In this document: one piece after another, positions 1 to 8,777 of the stretch
Layout of the letters: the number at the start of each line of letters is the position of its first letter
Numbering within the stretch: position 1 is the first letter of the stretch
NCBI RefSeq assembly: GCF_000971195.1
Contig: NZ_BBLZ01000001.1
Span: 536,386 to 600,385, forward strand
Reading direction: 5' to 3'
Origin: Demequina soli
Lineage (GTDB): Bacteria; Actinomycetota; Actinomycetes; Actinomycetales; Demequinaceae
Length of the DNA: 64,000 nucleotides
Notes under the pieces: generated by a model
What the model was told of the DNA's origin: nothing
The model's input: the letters and a program-made list of their open reading frames with translations, nothing else
The model's database searches: none
Position numbers and translations under genes: made by a program

Positions 1-235
1 AGTCGATCACCTGCGCGCTGTGGTCGCGCACGCACTCCGCGAACGCGTGCTCGATCGAGTGCACGGCGTCCATCTCGAGGTGCGCGACGTTGGGCTGGGT
101 GAAGCGCACGTCGAACTTGGTGAGGACGTCGCCGTGCGGCAGCTCCTTGCGGTCCGCGAGGCGGATGAAGGGCGCGGCCACCGCCGTGTGGTCGAGGTTG
201 AACGACTCGACGTTCATCTTGCGGGGCTCGGTCAC
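1..235 (-). CDS. luxS: S-ribosylhomocysteine lyase LuxS (N-terminal part, cut by left edge)
   Basis: LuxS cleaves S-ribosylhomocysteine to homocysteine and the AI-2 precursor DPD in the cytoplasm. Only the first 78 residues are in the window. They read [19 protein letters not shown] at the start, then a PHGD segment, then HSIEHAFAE, which matches the family zinc motif HxxEH. I chose the GTG at 235 because GAAGGA lies 6 nt upstream; an in-frame ATG at 217 is the alternative. It is divergent from the SahH-like gene, so two routes of S-adenosylhomocysteine recycling appear to meet here. The rest of the gene is outside the window. Confidence 0.9.
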   Translation of the reverse strand, partial: MTEPRKMNVESFNLDHTAVAAPFIRLADRKELPHGDVLTKFDVRFTQPNVAHLEMDAVHSIEHAFAECVRDHSAQVID

Positions 236-294
236 CTGGGATCCTTCGGTTCGTGGACGGCCCACCAAGAGTAATGCGGCGCACCGCGCACTTC

Positions 295-307
295 TAGACT
301 TCTCGAC
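295..307 (+). promoter_or_regulatory. -10 box of a probable leaderless promoter
   Basis: TAGACT (295-300) ends 7 nt before the ATG at 308, and no Shine-Dalgarno sequence lies between them. This spacing puts the transcript start at or next to the start codon, as in leaderless actinobacterial mRNAs. No clear -35 is visible. Confidence 0.5.
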
Positions 308-1786
308 ATGACAGACCCGCACGCGACCGCCGAGCGGATCCTGCGCCGCTTCGCCCGCGACACCAACCTCCTCATCGCCGGGCGTCCGGTCCGCGTCTCC
401 GCCGAGGCCGACGACACCGCCACCGCCCTCGCCGTCGCCGGGATGGCCCGCGCGCTCGGCGCGCGCCTCGTCGAGGACGACGCGACGGGCCCCGACGTGC
501 TCGACATCGACATCCAGGGGGACGATGCTTCCCTCGCCCTGGGCGGCCGGCCGCTGGCCTCGCGCGGGGACGCCGCGGGACGCCTCGAGTTCGCGCGCGC
601 CCACATGCCGGTCTCGACCGCGCTGGCCGCCGAGCTGGCGTCCGCCGGCACCGTCGCGGGCCTGCGGATCGGCGTCTCGATGACGCTCGAGCCCAAGACC
701 GCGAACCTCGCGCTGCTGCTCGTGGACGCCGGCGCGGAGGTCGCCGTCTACGCGCACCCCGACGAGACCGACGCCGCGGTCGCCGACGCGCTGCGCGCGC
801 ACGGCGTCCCCGTGGACGCCGATCCCACGCTCGCCGGTCCCGCCGAGCGCGACGCCGCCCTCGCGTGGCTGGGACGCGGCTTCGACGTCGTGGTCGACGA
901 CGGCTCGCACCTCGTGCGCCTCGCGCACGAGGCCGCGCCCGACCTGGTCGACGGGTGGATCGGCGTGACCGAGGAGACCACCTCCGGGCTCACCCCGCTG
1001 CGGGCGATGGCGGCGGCCGGGCTCCTGGGGACGCCCGTGATCGCGGTGAACGACGCGGCCACCAAGACCGGGTTCGACAACCGCTACGGCACCGGCCAGA
1101 GCTGCGTGTTCGCGATCGCGGACCTCATCGAGCAGGCGGACGTGACGGTGCGCGACCTGCCAGTCCTGATCATCGGCTACGGCCCGGTCGGCGTCGGGGT
1201 CGCGGCGCACCTGGGTGCGCTCGGCGCGCACGTGACCGTCGCCGAGATCGACCCGCTGCGCGCGCTCCTCGCCGCCCACGACGGCTACGAGGTGGGACGC
1301 GCCGAGGACCTCGCCTCCGGCGCCCTGATCATCTCCTGCACCGGGGTCGCCGGCACCGTGACCCGCGAGCTGATCGAGCTGGGCAGCATCGTCGCCGTCG
1401 CGGGTGGCGTGCCCGGCGAGGTGGACCTGGACGAGGCGGCGCTCGAACCCGTCGAGGTCGGCGGCCGCGCGGTGGCGCACCTCGACGTCGACGTCGAGCG
1501 CGGCACCCTGATCCTGGACCGCGGCGGCTGCATCAACGTCACCGCGGCGGAGGGCAACCCGATCGAGATCATGGACCTCAGCTTCGCGACGCAGCTCGCC
1601 GCCGTCCGGCGGCTGGTGGAGACCCGCCCCGCCGTCGGCGTCCACGCCCTGGACGATGCCGCGGTGGCCCACGTCGCGGCGACCGCGGCGCTCGTGCGCG
1701 GCATCCCGACGGACACGGCCCCCGCGGCCTCCGCCGCCGCATCGTCCGACTGGCGCTCGCGCCGCTACCGGGGGACGTCCGCATGA
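308..1786 (+). CDS. Divergent adenosylhomocysteinase (SahH)-like NAD-binding protein
   Basis: This 492-residue protein aligns with S-adenosylhomocysteine hydrolase: TEETTSG, a K253-T-G-F-D257-N stretch and a Rossmann GYGPVGVG at about 290-297 are all in place. By-eye comparison with the human enzyme shows changes at key sites. The catalytic His of HMTxET is Ser (SMTLE, S124), Cys195 of the YGC motif is Thr, and the His near human position 301 is absent (AGGVPGEVD, about residue 365). The lysine and aspartate of the K-x-x-F-D motif are kept. It may therefore act on a related substrate such as S-inosylhomocysteine, or be a non-canonical hydrolase. Its stop overlaps the next gene as ATGA, so it is co-translated with the deaminase. 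Family assignment is firm; substrate is not. Confidence 0.8.
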   Translation: MTDPHATAERILRRFARDTNLLIAGRPVRVSAEADDTATALAVAGMARALGARLVEDDATGPDVLDIDIQGDDASLALGGRPLASRGDAAGRLEFARAHMPVSTALAAELASAGTVAGLRIGVSMTLEPKTANLALLLVDAGAEVAVYAHPDETDAAVADALRAHGVPVDADPTLAGPAERDAALAWLGRGFDVVVDDGSHLVRLAHEAAPDLVDGWIGVTEETTSGLTPLRAMAAAGLLGTPVIAVNDAATKTGFDNRYGTGQSCVFAIADLIEQADVTVRDLPVLIIGYGPVGVGVAAHLGALGAHVTVAEIDPLRALLAAHDGYEVGRAEDLASGALIISCTGVAGTVTRELIELGSIVAVAGGVPGEVDLDEAALEPVEVGGRAVAHLDVDVERGTLILDRGGCINVTAAEGNPIEIMDLSFATQLAAVRRLVETRPAVGVHALDDAAVAHVAATAALVRGIPTDTAPAASAAASSDWRSRRYRGTSA

Positions 1787-3087
1787 CCACCCTCGTCTAC
1801 AGCGCCGCCCTGGTCCTGCCCATGACCGCGCCGCCCGTGCTGGACGGCGCGATCGCGGTGCGCGGCCGCCGCATCGTCCACGTCGGCGAGCGCGCGTGGG
1901 TCGTCGAGGCGCTGCGCGAGAGCGGGCACGCGTTCACCGAGCACCGCTGGGACGGCGTGCTCATGCCGGGGCTCATCAACGCCCACACCCACCTCCAGTA
2001 CACCGGCATGGCCGAGGTGGGACGCGGCAGCTACCAGGGGTTCGAGGACTGGGCGCAGGCCTTCAACCCGGTCTACGACCGCGGTCAGGACTGGCGTTCC
2101 GCCGCCGCGGCCGGCGCCCGGATGGCCGTCGAGGCGGGCACCACCGCCGTCGCGGACATCGTCACGGACCTCGAGGCGATGTACGCGCTCAACGACGCGG
2201 GACTGCACGGCATCACCTACTGGGAGGTGATGGACTGGACCAACGCCGACTGGCGCGAGCGCGGACGCGCGCAGGTCGAGGCCGCGCTCGACGCCCTGCC
2301 GACCCCGCCGGGGACCGGGCTGAGCCCCCACGCGCCGTACTCCCTCGAGATCGTGCCGCTGCTCGACATCCCCGACATCGTCCGCGAGCGCGGCAGCCGC
2401 ATCCACATCCACCTGGGCGAGTCCGCGATCGAGCGCGAGTTCTCCCACACCGTCGCGGAGCCGTGGCAGGCCAAGGGCCTCGGCTCGCTGTCCGAGCTGC
2501 GCTCTGCCGGCTACGGCACGTCCGCGACGGACTACGTGGACCACCTGGGCGTGCTCGGCCCGGACTGCCACATCGCCCACGGCGTCTACCTGTCCGCGAA
2601 GGACCGCGCGATCCTGCGCGCCCGCGGCACGTCGGTGGCGCTGTGCCCGCGCTCGAACGCGGTGATCGGGCTCGACGAGCCGCCCGTCGCCGCCTACCTC
2701 ACCGAGGGCAGCCCGATCTCGGTGGGCACGGACTCGCTGTCGAGCTCCCCGTCCCTCGACCCCATGGGCGACGTCGCCGCGCTCCACGCGATGGCGCGCC
2801 GCCAGGGCTACGACCGCGCCGACCTCGCCGAGCGCCTGCTGGCCGCCGTCACGCTCGGCGGCGCGCGCGCGATGGGCCTGCACATGGGGCCCGACCGCAC
2901 CGGCCACCTCGCGGTGGGCGCGCGCGCCGACCTGGCGTTCCTCGACGTGCCCGTCGGCGACCTCGCGACCACGCTCGAGGACCTCGCCCGCGCCGGCGAC
3001 GGCCACGCCGCCGCCACCGTCATCGGCGGGCGCCTGCGCCACGCCACGCCCGCCTTCACCGACCAGACCGGAGCCACGCTCGCATGA
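1783..3087 (+). CDS. Amidohydrolase, MTA/SAH deaminase-like
   Basis: This 434-residue metal-dependent hydrolase belongs to the cyclic deaminase group (SsnA/MtaD/aminofutalosine deaminase). Visible ligand motifs are HTH at 68-70, HLGES in the middle, CHIAHG, and the [12 protein letters not shown] loop carrying the metal-binding Asp. Known relatives deaminate 5'-methylthioadenosine, S-adenosylhomocysteine or guanine-like rings. Its start overlaps the SahH-like stop (ATGA) and its stop overlaps the cupin start (ATGA), so the three genes form one unit. Next to a SahH-like protein, S-adenosylhomocysteine is the most natural substrate, giving S-inosylhomocysteine. That is inference; aminodeoxyfutalosine deaminase is an alternative. 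Confidence 0.75.
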   Translation: MTTLVYSAALVLPMTAPPVLDGAIAVRGRRIVHVGERAWVVEALRESGHAFTEHRWDGVLMPGLINAHTHLQYTGMAEVGRGSYQGFEDWAQAFNPVYDRGQDWRSAAAAGARMAVEAGTTAVADIVTDLEAMYALNDAGLHGITYWEVMDWTNADWRERGRAQVEAALDALPTPPGTGLSPHAPYSLEIVPLLDIPDIVRERGSRIHIHLGESAIEREFSHTVAEPWQAKGLGSLSELRSAGYGTSATDYVDHLGVLGPDCHIAHGVYLSAKDRAILRARGTSVALCPRSNAVIGLDEPPVAAYLTEGSPISVGTDSLSSSPSLDPMGDVAALHAMARRQGYDRADLAERLLAAVTLGGARAMGLHMGPDRTGHLAVGARADLAFLDVPVGDLATTLEDLARAGDGHAAATVIGGRLRHATPAFTDQTGATLA

Positions 3088-3509
3088 CCATCCCCGCCAC
3101 CGCGACCATGCTCGGCCTCGAGGCCCACCCCGAGGGCGGCTGGTTCCGCCGCACGTACACCTCGGGCATCCCCGTCGACACCGGCGGCGGCGCGCGCCCC
3201 GCCGCCACGATCATCCACTACCTCCTCACCCCCGGCGAGGAGAGCGCGTGGCACGTGGTCACCTCCGACGAGATGTGGCTATGGCACGGCCCCGGCGCGC
3301 TCGAGCTGCGCCTCGGCGGGTCGGGTGACACCCCGGACGATGCGCCGGAGACCCTGGTGATGGGCCCCGACCTGGCATCGGGCCAGGTCGCGCAGGTGCT
3401 CGTGCCGGCGGGCACGTGGCAGGCCGCGCGCCTCGCGGGCGACGCGGAGGCGCTCGTCAGCTGCGTGGTCTCCCCCGGCTTCGACTTCGCCGACTGGCGG
3501 CTCGCGTAG
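3084..3509 (+). CDS. DUF985/Cupin_5 family protein
   Basis: The 141-residue single-domain beta-barrel protein has the family signature HPEGGWFRRTY near the N-terminus, then HYLLTPGEESAWHVVTSDE and VPAGTWQAARL. Members of this cupin family are small cytoplasmic proteins with poorly known function, possibly sugar or nucleotide-sugar binding. The ATG overlaps the preceding stop as ATGA, so it is the third gene of the SahH-like/deaminase unit. Its role there is unknown; handling of the ribose-containing by-product is one guess. Confidence 0.75.
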   Translation: MTIPATATMLGLEAHPEGGWFRRTYTSGIPVDTGGGARPAATIIHYLLTPGEESAWHVVTSDEMWLWHGPGALELRLGGSGDTPDDAPETLVMGPDLASGQVAQVLVPAGTWQAARLAGDAEALVSCVVSPGFDFADWRLA

Positions 3510-3525
3510 GCGCATCCCCGCGTCT

Positions 3526-3554
3526 CACGATGCGGCGGCATCGCCCGCATCGTG
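3526..3554. promoter_or_regulatory. Perfect 10-bp inverted repeat between cupin gene and ABC operon
   Basis: CACGATGCGG (3526-3535) and CCGCATCGTG (3545-3554) are exact inverted copies with a 9-nt loop. It lies 16 bp after the cupin stop and just upstream of the -10 box at 3560. It could terminate the first operon or act as an operator. Both arms carry a one-mismatch form of the dispersed GGACGATGCG motif. Confidence 0.5.
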
Positions 3555-3559
3555 GCCGG

Positions 3560-3565
3560 TAGACT
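3560..3565 (+). promoter_or_regulatory. -10 box for the amino-acid ABC operon
   Basis: TAGACT at 3560-3565 predicts a transcript start near 3572 and a leader of about 50 nt ending in AAGGAG before the ATG at 3622. No convincing -35 is seen; the inverted repeat occupies that region. Confidence 0.45.
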
Positions 3566-3621
3566 GTGCCCGCACGGCCAGCGGTGGCCGTCCCCTCCCC
3601 CAACTCTTCCAAGGAGCATCC

Positions 3622-4494
3622 ATGACCAGCACACGTGTGCGCGCCGGCCTTCTCGCGACGACCGCCCTGGGCGCGCTGATGATGGCGGGCTGCTCCTCCA
3701 CGTCGTCCGACTCGGAGGCCTCGACGTCGGCGTCCACCGACGCCACCGCATCGTCCGCCGCCGAGCTGGAGACCCTCACCCCGGGCAAGCTCACCATCGC
3801 GACCGGCGAGCCCGCCTACGAGCCGTGGGTCGTCAACGACGACCCCGCGTCGGGCGAGGGCTTCGAGGCCGCCGTCGCGTACGCCGTCGCGGAGCAGATG
3901 GGCTTCTCGAAGGACGACGTCGTGTGGGTCCGCTCGAGCTTCGACTCGGCCATCGCGCCCGGCGCGAAGGACTGGGACATGAACATCCAGCAGTTCTCGA
4001 TCACCGACGAGCGCAAGCAGGCCGTCGACTTCACGAGCCCGTACTACACGACCACGCAGGCCGTGGTGACGGTCGAGGGCTCGGCCGCCGCCGACGCGAC
4101 CACGGTCGCGGAGCTCAAGGACCTCAAGATCGGCGTCCCGTCCGGCACCACCTCGTACACGGTGGCCGCCGAGGTGCTGGGCGACCAGAACCTCGCCGTG
4201 TTCAACTCGTCCGAGGACGCCGTGCTGGCGCTCACCTCGGGCCAGATCGACGCGTTCGTCATCGACCTGCCGTCGGCCTTCTACCTCTCCGCCGTCGAGC
4301 TCGAGAACGGCAAGATCGTCGGCCAGTTCGCGGACAGCACCGGCGGCGACGAGTTCGGCATCGTCCTGCCCAAGGGCTCGTCGCTGACGGCGCCCGCGAC
4401 CGCCGCGGTGGACGCCCTGCGCGAGGACGGCACGCTCGACTCGCTCCAGACCCAGTGGCTGTCGACCGCGGTCGACGTCCCGGTCCTGAAGTAA
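3622..4494 (+). CDS. Polar amino-acid ABC transporter, substrate-binding lipoprotein
   Basis: The 290-residue precursor has a lipoprotein signal (lipobox MAGC, Cys24) followed by a Ser/Thr/Ala-rich tether to about residue 52. The mature part is an SBP family 3 domain: PGKLTIATGEPAYEPWV at the start, DWDMNIQQFSITDER and the DFTSPYYTT segment typical of amino-acid receptors. It is anchored outside the membrane and delivers ligand to the permease encoded 18 bp downstream. AAGGAG precedes the ATG. Because of its position after the SAH/homocysteine genes, a sulfur amino acid is a reasonable ligand guess, but the sequence does not show specificity. Confidence 0.88.
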   Translation: MTSTRVRAGLLATTALGALMMAGCSSTSSDSEASTSASTDATASSAAELETLTPGKLTIATGEPAYEPWVVNDDPASGEGFEAAVAYAVAEQMGFSKDDVVWVRSSFDSAIAPGAKDWDMNIQQFSITDERKQAVDFTSPYYTTTQAVVTVEGSAAADATTVAELKDLKIGVPSGTTSYTVAAEVLGDQNLAVFNSSEDAVLALTSGQIDAFVIDLPSAFYLSAVELENGKIVGQFADSTGGDEFGIVLPKGSSLTAPATAAVDALREDGTLDSLQTQWLSTAVDVPVLK

Positions 4495-4512
4495 CCCCGA
4501 GGTAGGCGCACG

Positions 4513-5379
4513 ATGACGGAACGGGCGGCGGTGGAGGCCTGGGAGCCCAGCTCACTCGAGCTGGAGCGCCGCCTCGCGCGCAAGCGAGCCTCCCGCCGCT
4601 CGGTCCTCATCGCGCTGTTCTCGACCGTCGCGTTCGCGGCCCTCGCGTGGTGGGCGATCGTGAGCTCGCCGGGCTGGGAGGGCGTGCAGCAGCAGTTCTT
4701 CAGCCCCGAGGTGGCCAGGAAGGCGTTCCCCAAGGTCCTCGAGGGCCTGTGGCTGAACATCCGGGTGCTGTTCTTCGCGACGATAGTCGTCGCGGTGCTC
4801 GGCACGCTGCTCGCGGTGATGCGCTCGCTGCGCGGGCCCGTGTGGTTCCCGGTGCGCGCCCTCGCCACGGGCTACACGGACCTCTTCCGCGGGCTGCCCG
4901 TGCTCATCGTGCTGTACCTGGTCGGCTTCGGGATCCCGGCGCTCAACCCCGAGAGCCGCATCTCGGTGGCCGTGCTCGGCACCGTCGGCATCTCGCTGTG
5001 CTACTCCGCCTACGTGGCCGAGGTGCTGCGCGCCGGCATGGAGGCCGTCCACCCGTCGCAGCGCATCGCGGCCCGCTCGCTGGGCCTGTCCCACGCGCAG
5101 ACGCTGCGCCTCGTGGTGATCCCGCAGGCGCTGCGCAAGGTGGTGCCCGCGCTCATGAACGACTTCGTGTCGATGCAGAAGGACGTGGGCCTCATCTCGG
5201 TGCTCGGCGCCGTGGACGCGGTCCGCGCCGCGCAGATCGTCACCGCGCAGACCTACAACTTCACGCCCTACGTGGTCGCCGGCCTGCTCTTCGTCGCGCT
5301 GAGCTTCCCGATGATCCGCCTCACCGACGCGGTCCAGGCGCGCATGGCCCGCCGCGAGCAGATCGGAGGGACGGTGTGA
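4513..5379 (+). CDS. Polar amino-acid ABC transporter, permease
   Basis: The 288-residue inner-membrane protein has a cytoplasmic N-terminal tail of about 30 residues and then several hydrophobic helices. TDLFRGLPVLIVLYLVGFG and the EAA-type loop (RSLGLSHAQTLRLVVIPQAL) mark it as a His/Glu/Arg/opine (HEAM) family permease. It probably works as a homodimer because only one permease gene is present. It ends in GTGTGA, overlapping the GTG start of the ATPase, and follows the binding-protein gene by 18 bp. Confidence 0.88.
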   Translation: MTERAAVEAWEPSSLELERRLARKRASRRSVLIALFSTVAFAALAWWAIVSSPGWEGVQQQFFSPEVARKAFPKVLEGLWLNIRVLFFATIVVAVLGTLLAVMRSLRGPVWFPVRALATGYTDLFRGLPVLIVLYLVGFGIPALNPESRISVAVLGTVGISLCYSAYVAEVLRAGMEAVHPSQRIAARSLGLSHAQTLRLVVIPQALRKVVPALMNDFVSMQKDVGLISVLGAVDAVRAAQIVTAQTYNFTPYVVAGLLFVALSFPMIRLTDAVQARMARREQIGGTV

Positions 5380-6110
5380 GCGTCCTCGAGCTCGACAACG
5401 TCCACAAGCTGTTCGGCGACAACCACGTCCTGCGCGGCGTCGACCTCACGGTCGACGAGCACGAGGTCGTGGTCGTCATCGGAGCGTCCGGCTCGGGCAA
5501 GTCGACGCTCATGCGCACCATCAACCTCATCGAGCGCGTCGACGACGGCCGCATCCTGCTCAGCGGCGACGACATCACCGAGCCGACGGTCGACGTCGAC
5601 AAGGTGCGCGCCCGCATCGGCGTCGTGTTCCAGCACTTCAACCTGTTCCCCCACATGCGCGTGATCGACAACGTCACGCTCGCGGCCCGCAAGGTCCACG
5701 GGACCGACGCCGACGTCGCGCGCGACCGCGCGATCGGGCTGCTCGACAAGTTCGGGCTCGGCGAGAAGGTCGACGACTACCCCGACCGCCTCTCGGGCGG
5801 CCAGCAGCAGCGCGTCGCGATCGTCCGCGCGATCCTCACCGACCCCGAGCTGCTCCTGCTCGACGAGATCACCTCGGCGCTCGACCCCATGCTGGTCGGC
5901 GAGGTGCTCGACCTGGTGCGCGACCTCAAGGCTCAGGGCTCGACCATGCTCATGGCGACGCACGAGATGTCCTTCGCCGCCTCGGTGGCGGACCGCATCG
6001 TCTTCATGCACGCCGGCCGTCCCCTCGAGGTGGGCACCCCGGACCAGATCTTCGGCGACCCGCAGCAGCCGGAGACCCGCGAGTTCCTCGCGCGCATCAC
6101 GCACCGCTGA
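5376..6110 (+). CDS. Polar amino-acid ABC transporter, ATP-binding subunit
   Basis: The 244-residue ATPase powers the permease. It shows Walker A (GASGSGKST), Q-loop (VFQHFNLFPHM), signature (LSGGQQQRV), Walker B (LLLLDEITSALDP) and H-loop (ATHEMSF), the GlnQ/HisP pattern. The signature switch Asp-Glu-Ile-Thr instead of Asp-Glu-Pro-Thr is a minor variation. The GTG at 5376 was chosen because it overlaps the permease stop (GTGA) and has GGAGGG just upstream. It is the last gene of the unit; a palindromic repeat element follows. Confidence 0.9.
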   Translation: MSVLELDNVHKLFGDNHVLRGVDLTVDEHEVVVVIGASGSGKSTLMRTINLIERVDDGRILLSGDDITEPTVDVDKVRARIGVVFQHFNLFPHMRVIDNVTLAARKVHGTDADVARDRAIGLLDKFGLGEKVDDYPDRLSGGQQQRVAIVRAILTDPELLLLDEITSALDPMLVGEVLDLVRDLKAQGSTMLMATHEMSFAASVADRIVFMHAGRPLEVGTPDQIFGDPQQPETREFLARITHR

Positions 6111-6126
6111 GCCCCCCACTCCGCGC

Positions 6127-6234
6127 GACCGTCCCCCACACGCGATCTGCAGTGGGAGGGCCTCTGGTCGAGGTTCACCGCGCGACCTGCATCGCGTGAA
6201 CGGTCACAGCGACCCGCCTGTGTGGGGCAAGGTC
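6127..6234 (+). repeat. Palindromic intergenic element, copy A (108 bp)
   Basis: One of four related elements in the window. It begins with GACCGTCCCCCACACG and ends with TGTGTGGGGCAAGGTC, near-perfect terminal inverted repeats, with GATCTGCAG and CCTGCATCGCG as inner arms. It lies between the convergent ends of the ABC ATPase gene and the GH65 gene. It aligns without gaps to copy B. It has no coding capacity; a non-autonomous mobile element or a folded 3'-end RNA signal are both possible. Confidence 0.75.
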
Positions 6235-6260
6235 ACTGTCGGGCAAGGTCAGGCAGCCCG

Positions 6261-8777
6261 CTACTCGTAGTCGTCGGGCTCGACCACCGCGGGCAGCGAC
6301 GCCGTCACGACCGACCCGTCTGCGCGCAGCGTGCCGTGGAACGCCGAGGCGTCGGGCGCGCCGGGCAGCCGCGGCCCCTGGTCGGCCAGCGGCACCACCG
6401 CGTCCTCGCCGCGCAGCACGCTCACGCGGTGCCCGCGCACCATCACGGTGAGCCCCTGTCCCTCCTCGACCGTGAACGCGATCTCGTGCTGGCGCAGCGT
6501 CACCAGCAGCCGGGTGCCGCGCTGGGTCAGCCGGAAGCGCATCTCGGGCCACGACTCGGGCAGCCGCGGGTCGAACGACAGCACGCCGCCGTAGTCGCGC
6601 ATGCCACCGAAGCCGTGCACGAGCGCCGACCACACTCCACCCGCGGACGCGACGTGCACCCCGTCGGCGGTGTTGGAGTGGAGGTCCGCGATGTCGACGA
6701 GCAGCCCGTCCCAGAAGTAGCGCAGCGCGAGCTCGTGGTAGCCCACCTCGGCGGCCATGATCGACTGGACCACCCCGGACAGCGTCGAGTCGCCGGTGGT
6801 GATGGGGTCGTAGTAGTCGAAGTCGGCCTTCTTCTCCTCCGCGGTGAACTGGTCGCCCTGGAGGAACAGCGCGAGCACCACGTCCGCCTGCTTGAGCACC
6901 TGGAACCGGTAGATCACCAGCGGGTGGAAGTGCAGCAGCAGCGGGCGCTTCTCCGGCGGGGTGTTCTCGAGGTCCCACAGCTCGCGCTCGTGGAACAGCG
7001 CGTCCTGCGGGTGGATGCCCAGGTCGTCGTCCCACAGGATCGCCATGGCCTCCGCGGCGGACTCCCACTCGATGACCTCGGCGTCCTCGAGGCCCAGGCG
7101 CGCGACCATCTTGCGGTGCTGGTCGGGCCACATGGACGCGAGCTTGCGCACGGCCGCCGCCGCGGCGCGCAGGTTGAAGCGCGCCATGACGTTCGTGTAG
7201 AGGTTGTCGTTCACCACGGTCGTGTACTCGTCGGGGCCGGTGACGCCGTGGATGCGGAAGCTCGACCCGTCGCCCTTGATGTTGCGCCAGAATCCCAGGT
7301 CCGCCCACATGCGGGCGGTCTGCACGAGGATGTCGATGCCCTCGCGGGCGAGGAACTCGTCGTCGCCGGTGGCCTTGACGTACTTGTCGATCGCGAAGGA
7401 GATGTCGGCGTCGATGTGGTATTGCGCGGTGCCGGCCGCGTAGTACGCGGACGCCTCCTCGCCGTTGACGGTGCGCCACGGGAACAGCGCCCCGTGCTGG
7501 GCCAGCTCGCCGGCCCGCTCGACGGCCTTCGGCAGCATCCGGTAGCGGTAGCGCAGCGCGTTCCGGGCGATGCCGGGCGACGTGTAGACGAAGAACGGGA
7601 CCACGTAGATCTCGGTGTCCCAGAAGTAGTGGCCGCTGTAGCCCGAGCCGGTCACGCCCTTCGCCGCCACGCCCTGCCCGTCGCCGCGGGCGGCGGCCTG
7701 CGCGAGCTGGAACAGGTTCCAGCGGATCGCCTGCTGCACGCGGTCGTCGCCGTCGACCTCGACGTCGGAGCGCCGCCAGAAGTCCGCGAGCCACTCCTCC
7801 TGGTCCGCGAACTGGTGCTCGACGCCCTCGCTCCGCACGCGCGCGAGCGTGCGGTGGCAGCGGTCGCCGAGCTCGCGCGCCGGCACCATGCGGGACGTGT
7901 GATAGGTCACGACCTTGGTCAGCGAGAACGTCCGCCCCGGCTGCGCGTGGAAGCGGAACACCTGCTTGGCGTAGTCGGGCTGGATCTCGGTCTCGATCGC
8001 GACGTCGCCGTCGAACTCGTACGAGTGCTCCATCGCGACCGCGAGCGTCATGCCCGAGTTCACCGCCTCGTAGCCGAGCATGAGGTGATCGCCGTGGGCG
8101 CGGTGGATGCGCGGCTCGAGGACCCGCTCGTTGAAGGACTCCGACTTGCGCGGGTCGAAGCCGGCGGTGGCGCCGGGCGACGATCGGTACTCGTCGGCGC
8201 CGGCCTGCCGGTTGAGCAGCTGCGAGGAGATCGCGATGGGCGCCTCCTTGTCCAGCAGCGTCACCTCGAACTGCATGATCGCGAGGTGGCGCTGGGTGAA
8301 CGACACCATGCGCCGCGACCGCACGCGCACGCGGTTGCCCGCGGGTGTGCGCCACAGCAGGTCGCGCGTGAGCACGCCCGTGCGCATGTCGAGCGTGCGC
8401 GAGTACTCGGGCAGGTCCGCGATGGACAGCAGCAGCGGCTCGTCGTCGACGTACAGCCGGATCACCTTGGGGTCGGGCACGTTGACGATGGTCTGGCCGG
8501 TCCGCGCGAAGCCGTACGCCTCCTCGGCGTGCCGGATCCGGTAGGTCTCGTGGAAGCCGTTGATGAAGGTGCCGTGCGCGTGCGCGTCGTGGCCCTCCTC
8601 GATGTTGCCGCGCAGGCCCAGGTAGCCGTTGCCCACCGAGAACAGCGTCTCGGTGGTGCCCAGGTCCTCGGCGCCGAACTCGGTCTCGATCAGCCGCCAC
8701 GGGTCCGCGGGGAACCGCAGCTCGTCCACGTAGTCGGGCGCGCTCGTGTCGCCGAGCGCCCGCTGCGCCGCCTTCAT
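6261..8777 (-). CDS. Glycoside hydrolase family 65 (disaccharide phosphorylase)
   Basis: The 838-residue cytoplasmic enzyme matches GH65 phosphorylases, which split an alpha-glucosyl disaccharide (maltose, trehalose, kojibiose or nigerose) with phosphate to give beta-glucose 1-phosphate. Visible landmarks are FSVGNGYLGLRGNIEEG near the N-terminus, WDTEIYVVPFF, and the GPDEYTTVVNDNLYTN block at about residue 515 holding the general-acid Glu. Starts downstream of the beta-phosphoglucomutase gene with an ATGA overlap, the classic pairing that converts the product to glucose 6-phosphate. No signal peptide is present. Which disaccharide is used cannot be read from the sequence. Confidence 0.9.
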   Translation of the reverse strand: MKAAQRALGDTSAPDYVDELRFPADPWRLIETEFGAEDLGTTETLFSVGNGYLGLRGNIEEGHDAHAHGTFINGFHETYRIRHAEEAYGFARTGQTIVNVPDPKVIRLYVDDEPLLLSIADLPEYSRTLDMRTGVLTRDLLWRTPAGNRVRVRSRRMVSFTQRHLAIMQFEVTLLDKEAPIAISSQLLNRQAGADEYRSSPGATAGFDPRKSESFNERVLEPRIHRAHGDHLMLGYEAVNSGMTLAVAMEHSYEFDGDVAIETEIQPDYAKQVFRFHAQPGRTFSLTKVVTYHTSRMVPARELGDRCHRTLARVRSEGVEHQFADQEEWLADFWRRSDVEVDGDDRVQQAIRWNLFQLAQAAARGDGQGVAAKGVTGSGYSGHYFWDTEIYVVPFFVYTSPGIARNALRYRYRMLPKAVERAGELAQHGALFPWRTVNGEEASAYYAAGTAQYHIDADISFAIDKYVKATGDDEFLAREGIDILVQTARMWADLGFWRNIKGDGSSFRIHGVTGPDEYTTVVNDNLYTNVMARFNLRAAAAAVRKLASMWPDQHRKMVARLGLEDAEVIEWESAAEAMAILWDDDLGIHPQDALFHERELWDLENTPPEKRPLLLHFHPLVIYRFQVLKQADVVLALFLQGDQFTAEEKKADFDYYDPITTGDSTLSGVVQSIMAAEVGYHELALRYFWDGLLVDIADLHSNTADGVHVASAGGVWSALVHGFGGMRDYGGVLSFDPRLPESWPEMRFRLTQRGTRLLVTLRQHEIAFTVEEGQGLTVMVRGHRVSVLRGEDAVVPLADQGPRLPGAPDASAFHGTLRADGSVVTASLPAVVEPDDYE

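Noticed and set aside
865..1782. Plus-strand open frame running into the deaminase gene
   Set aside because: The upstream part is an Arg-rich reading of the SahH-like gene; the real start is the ATG at 1783 in the ATGA overlap.
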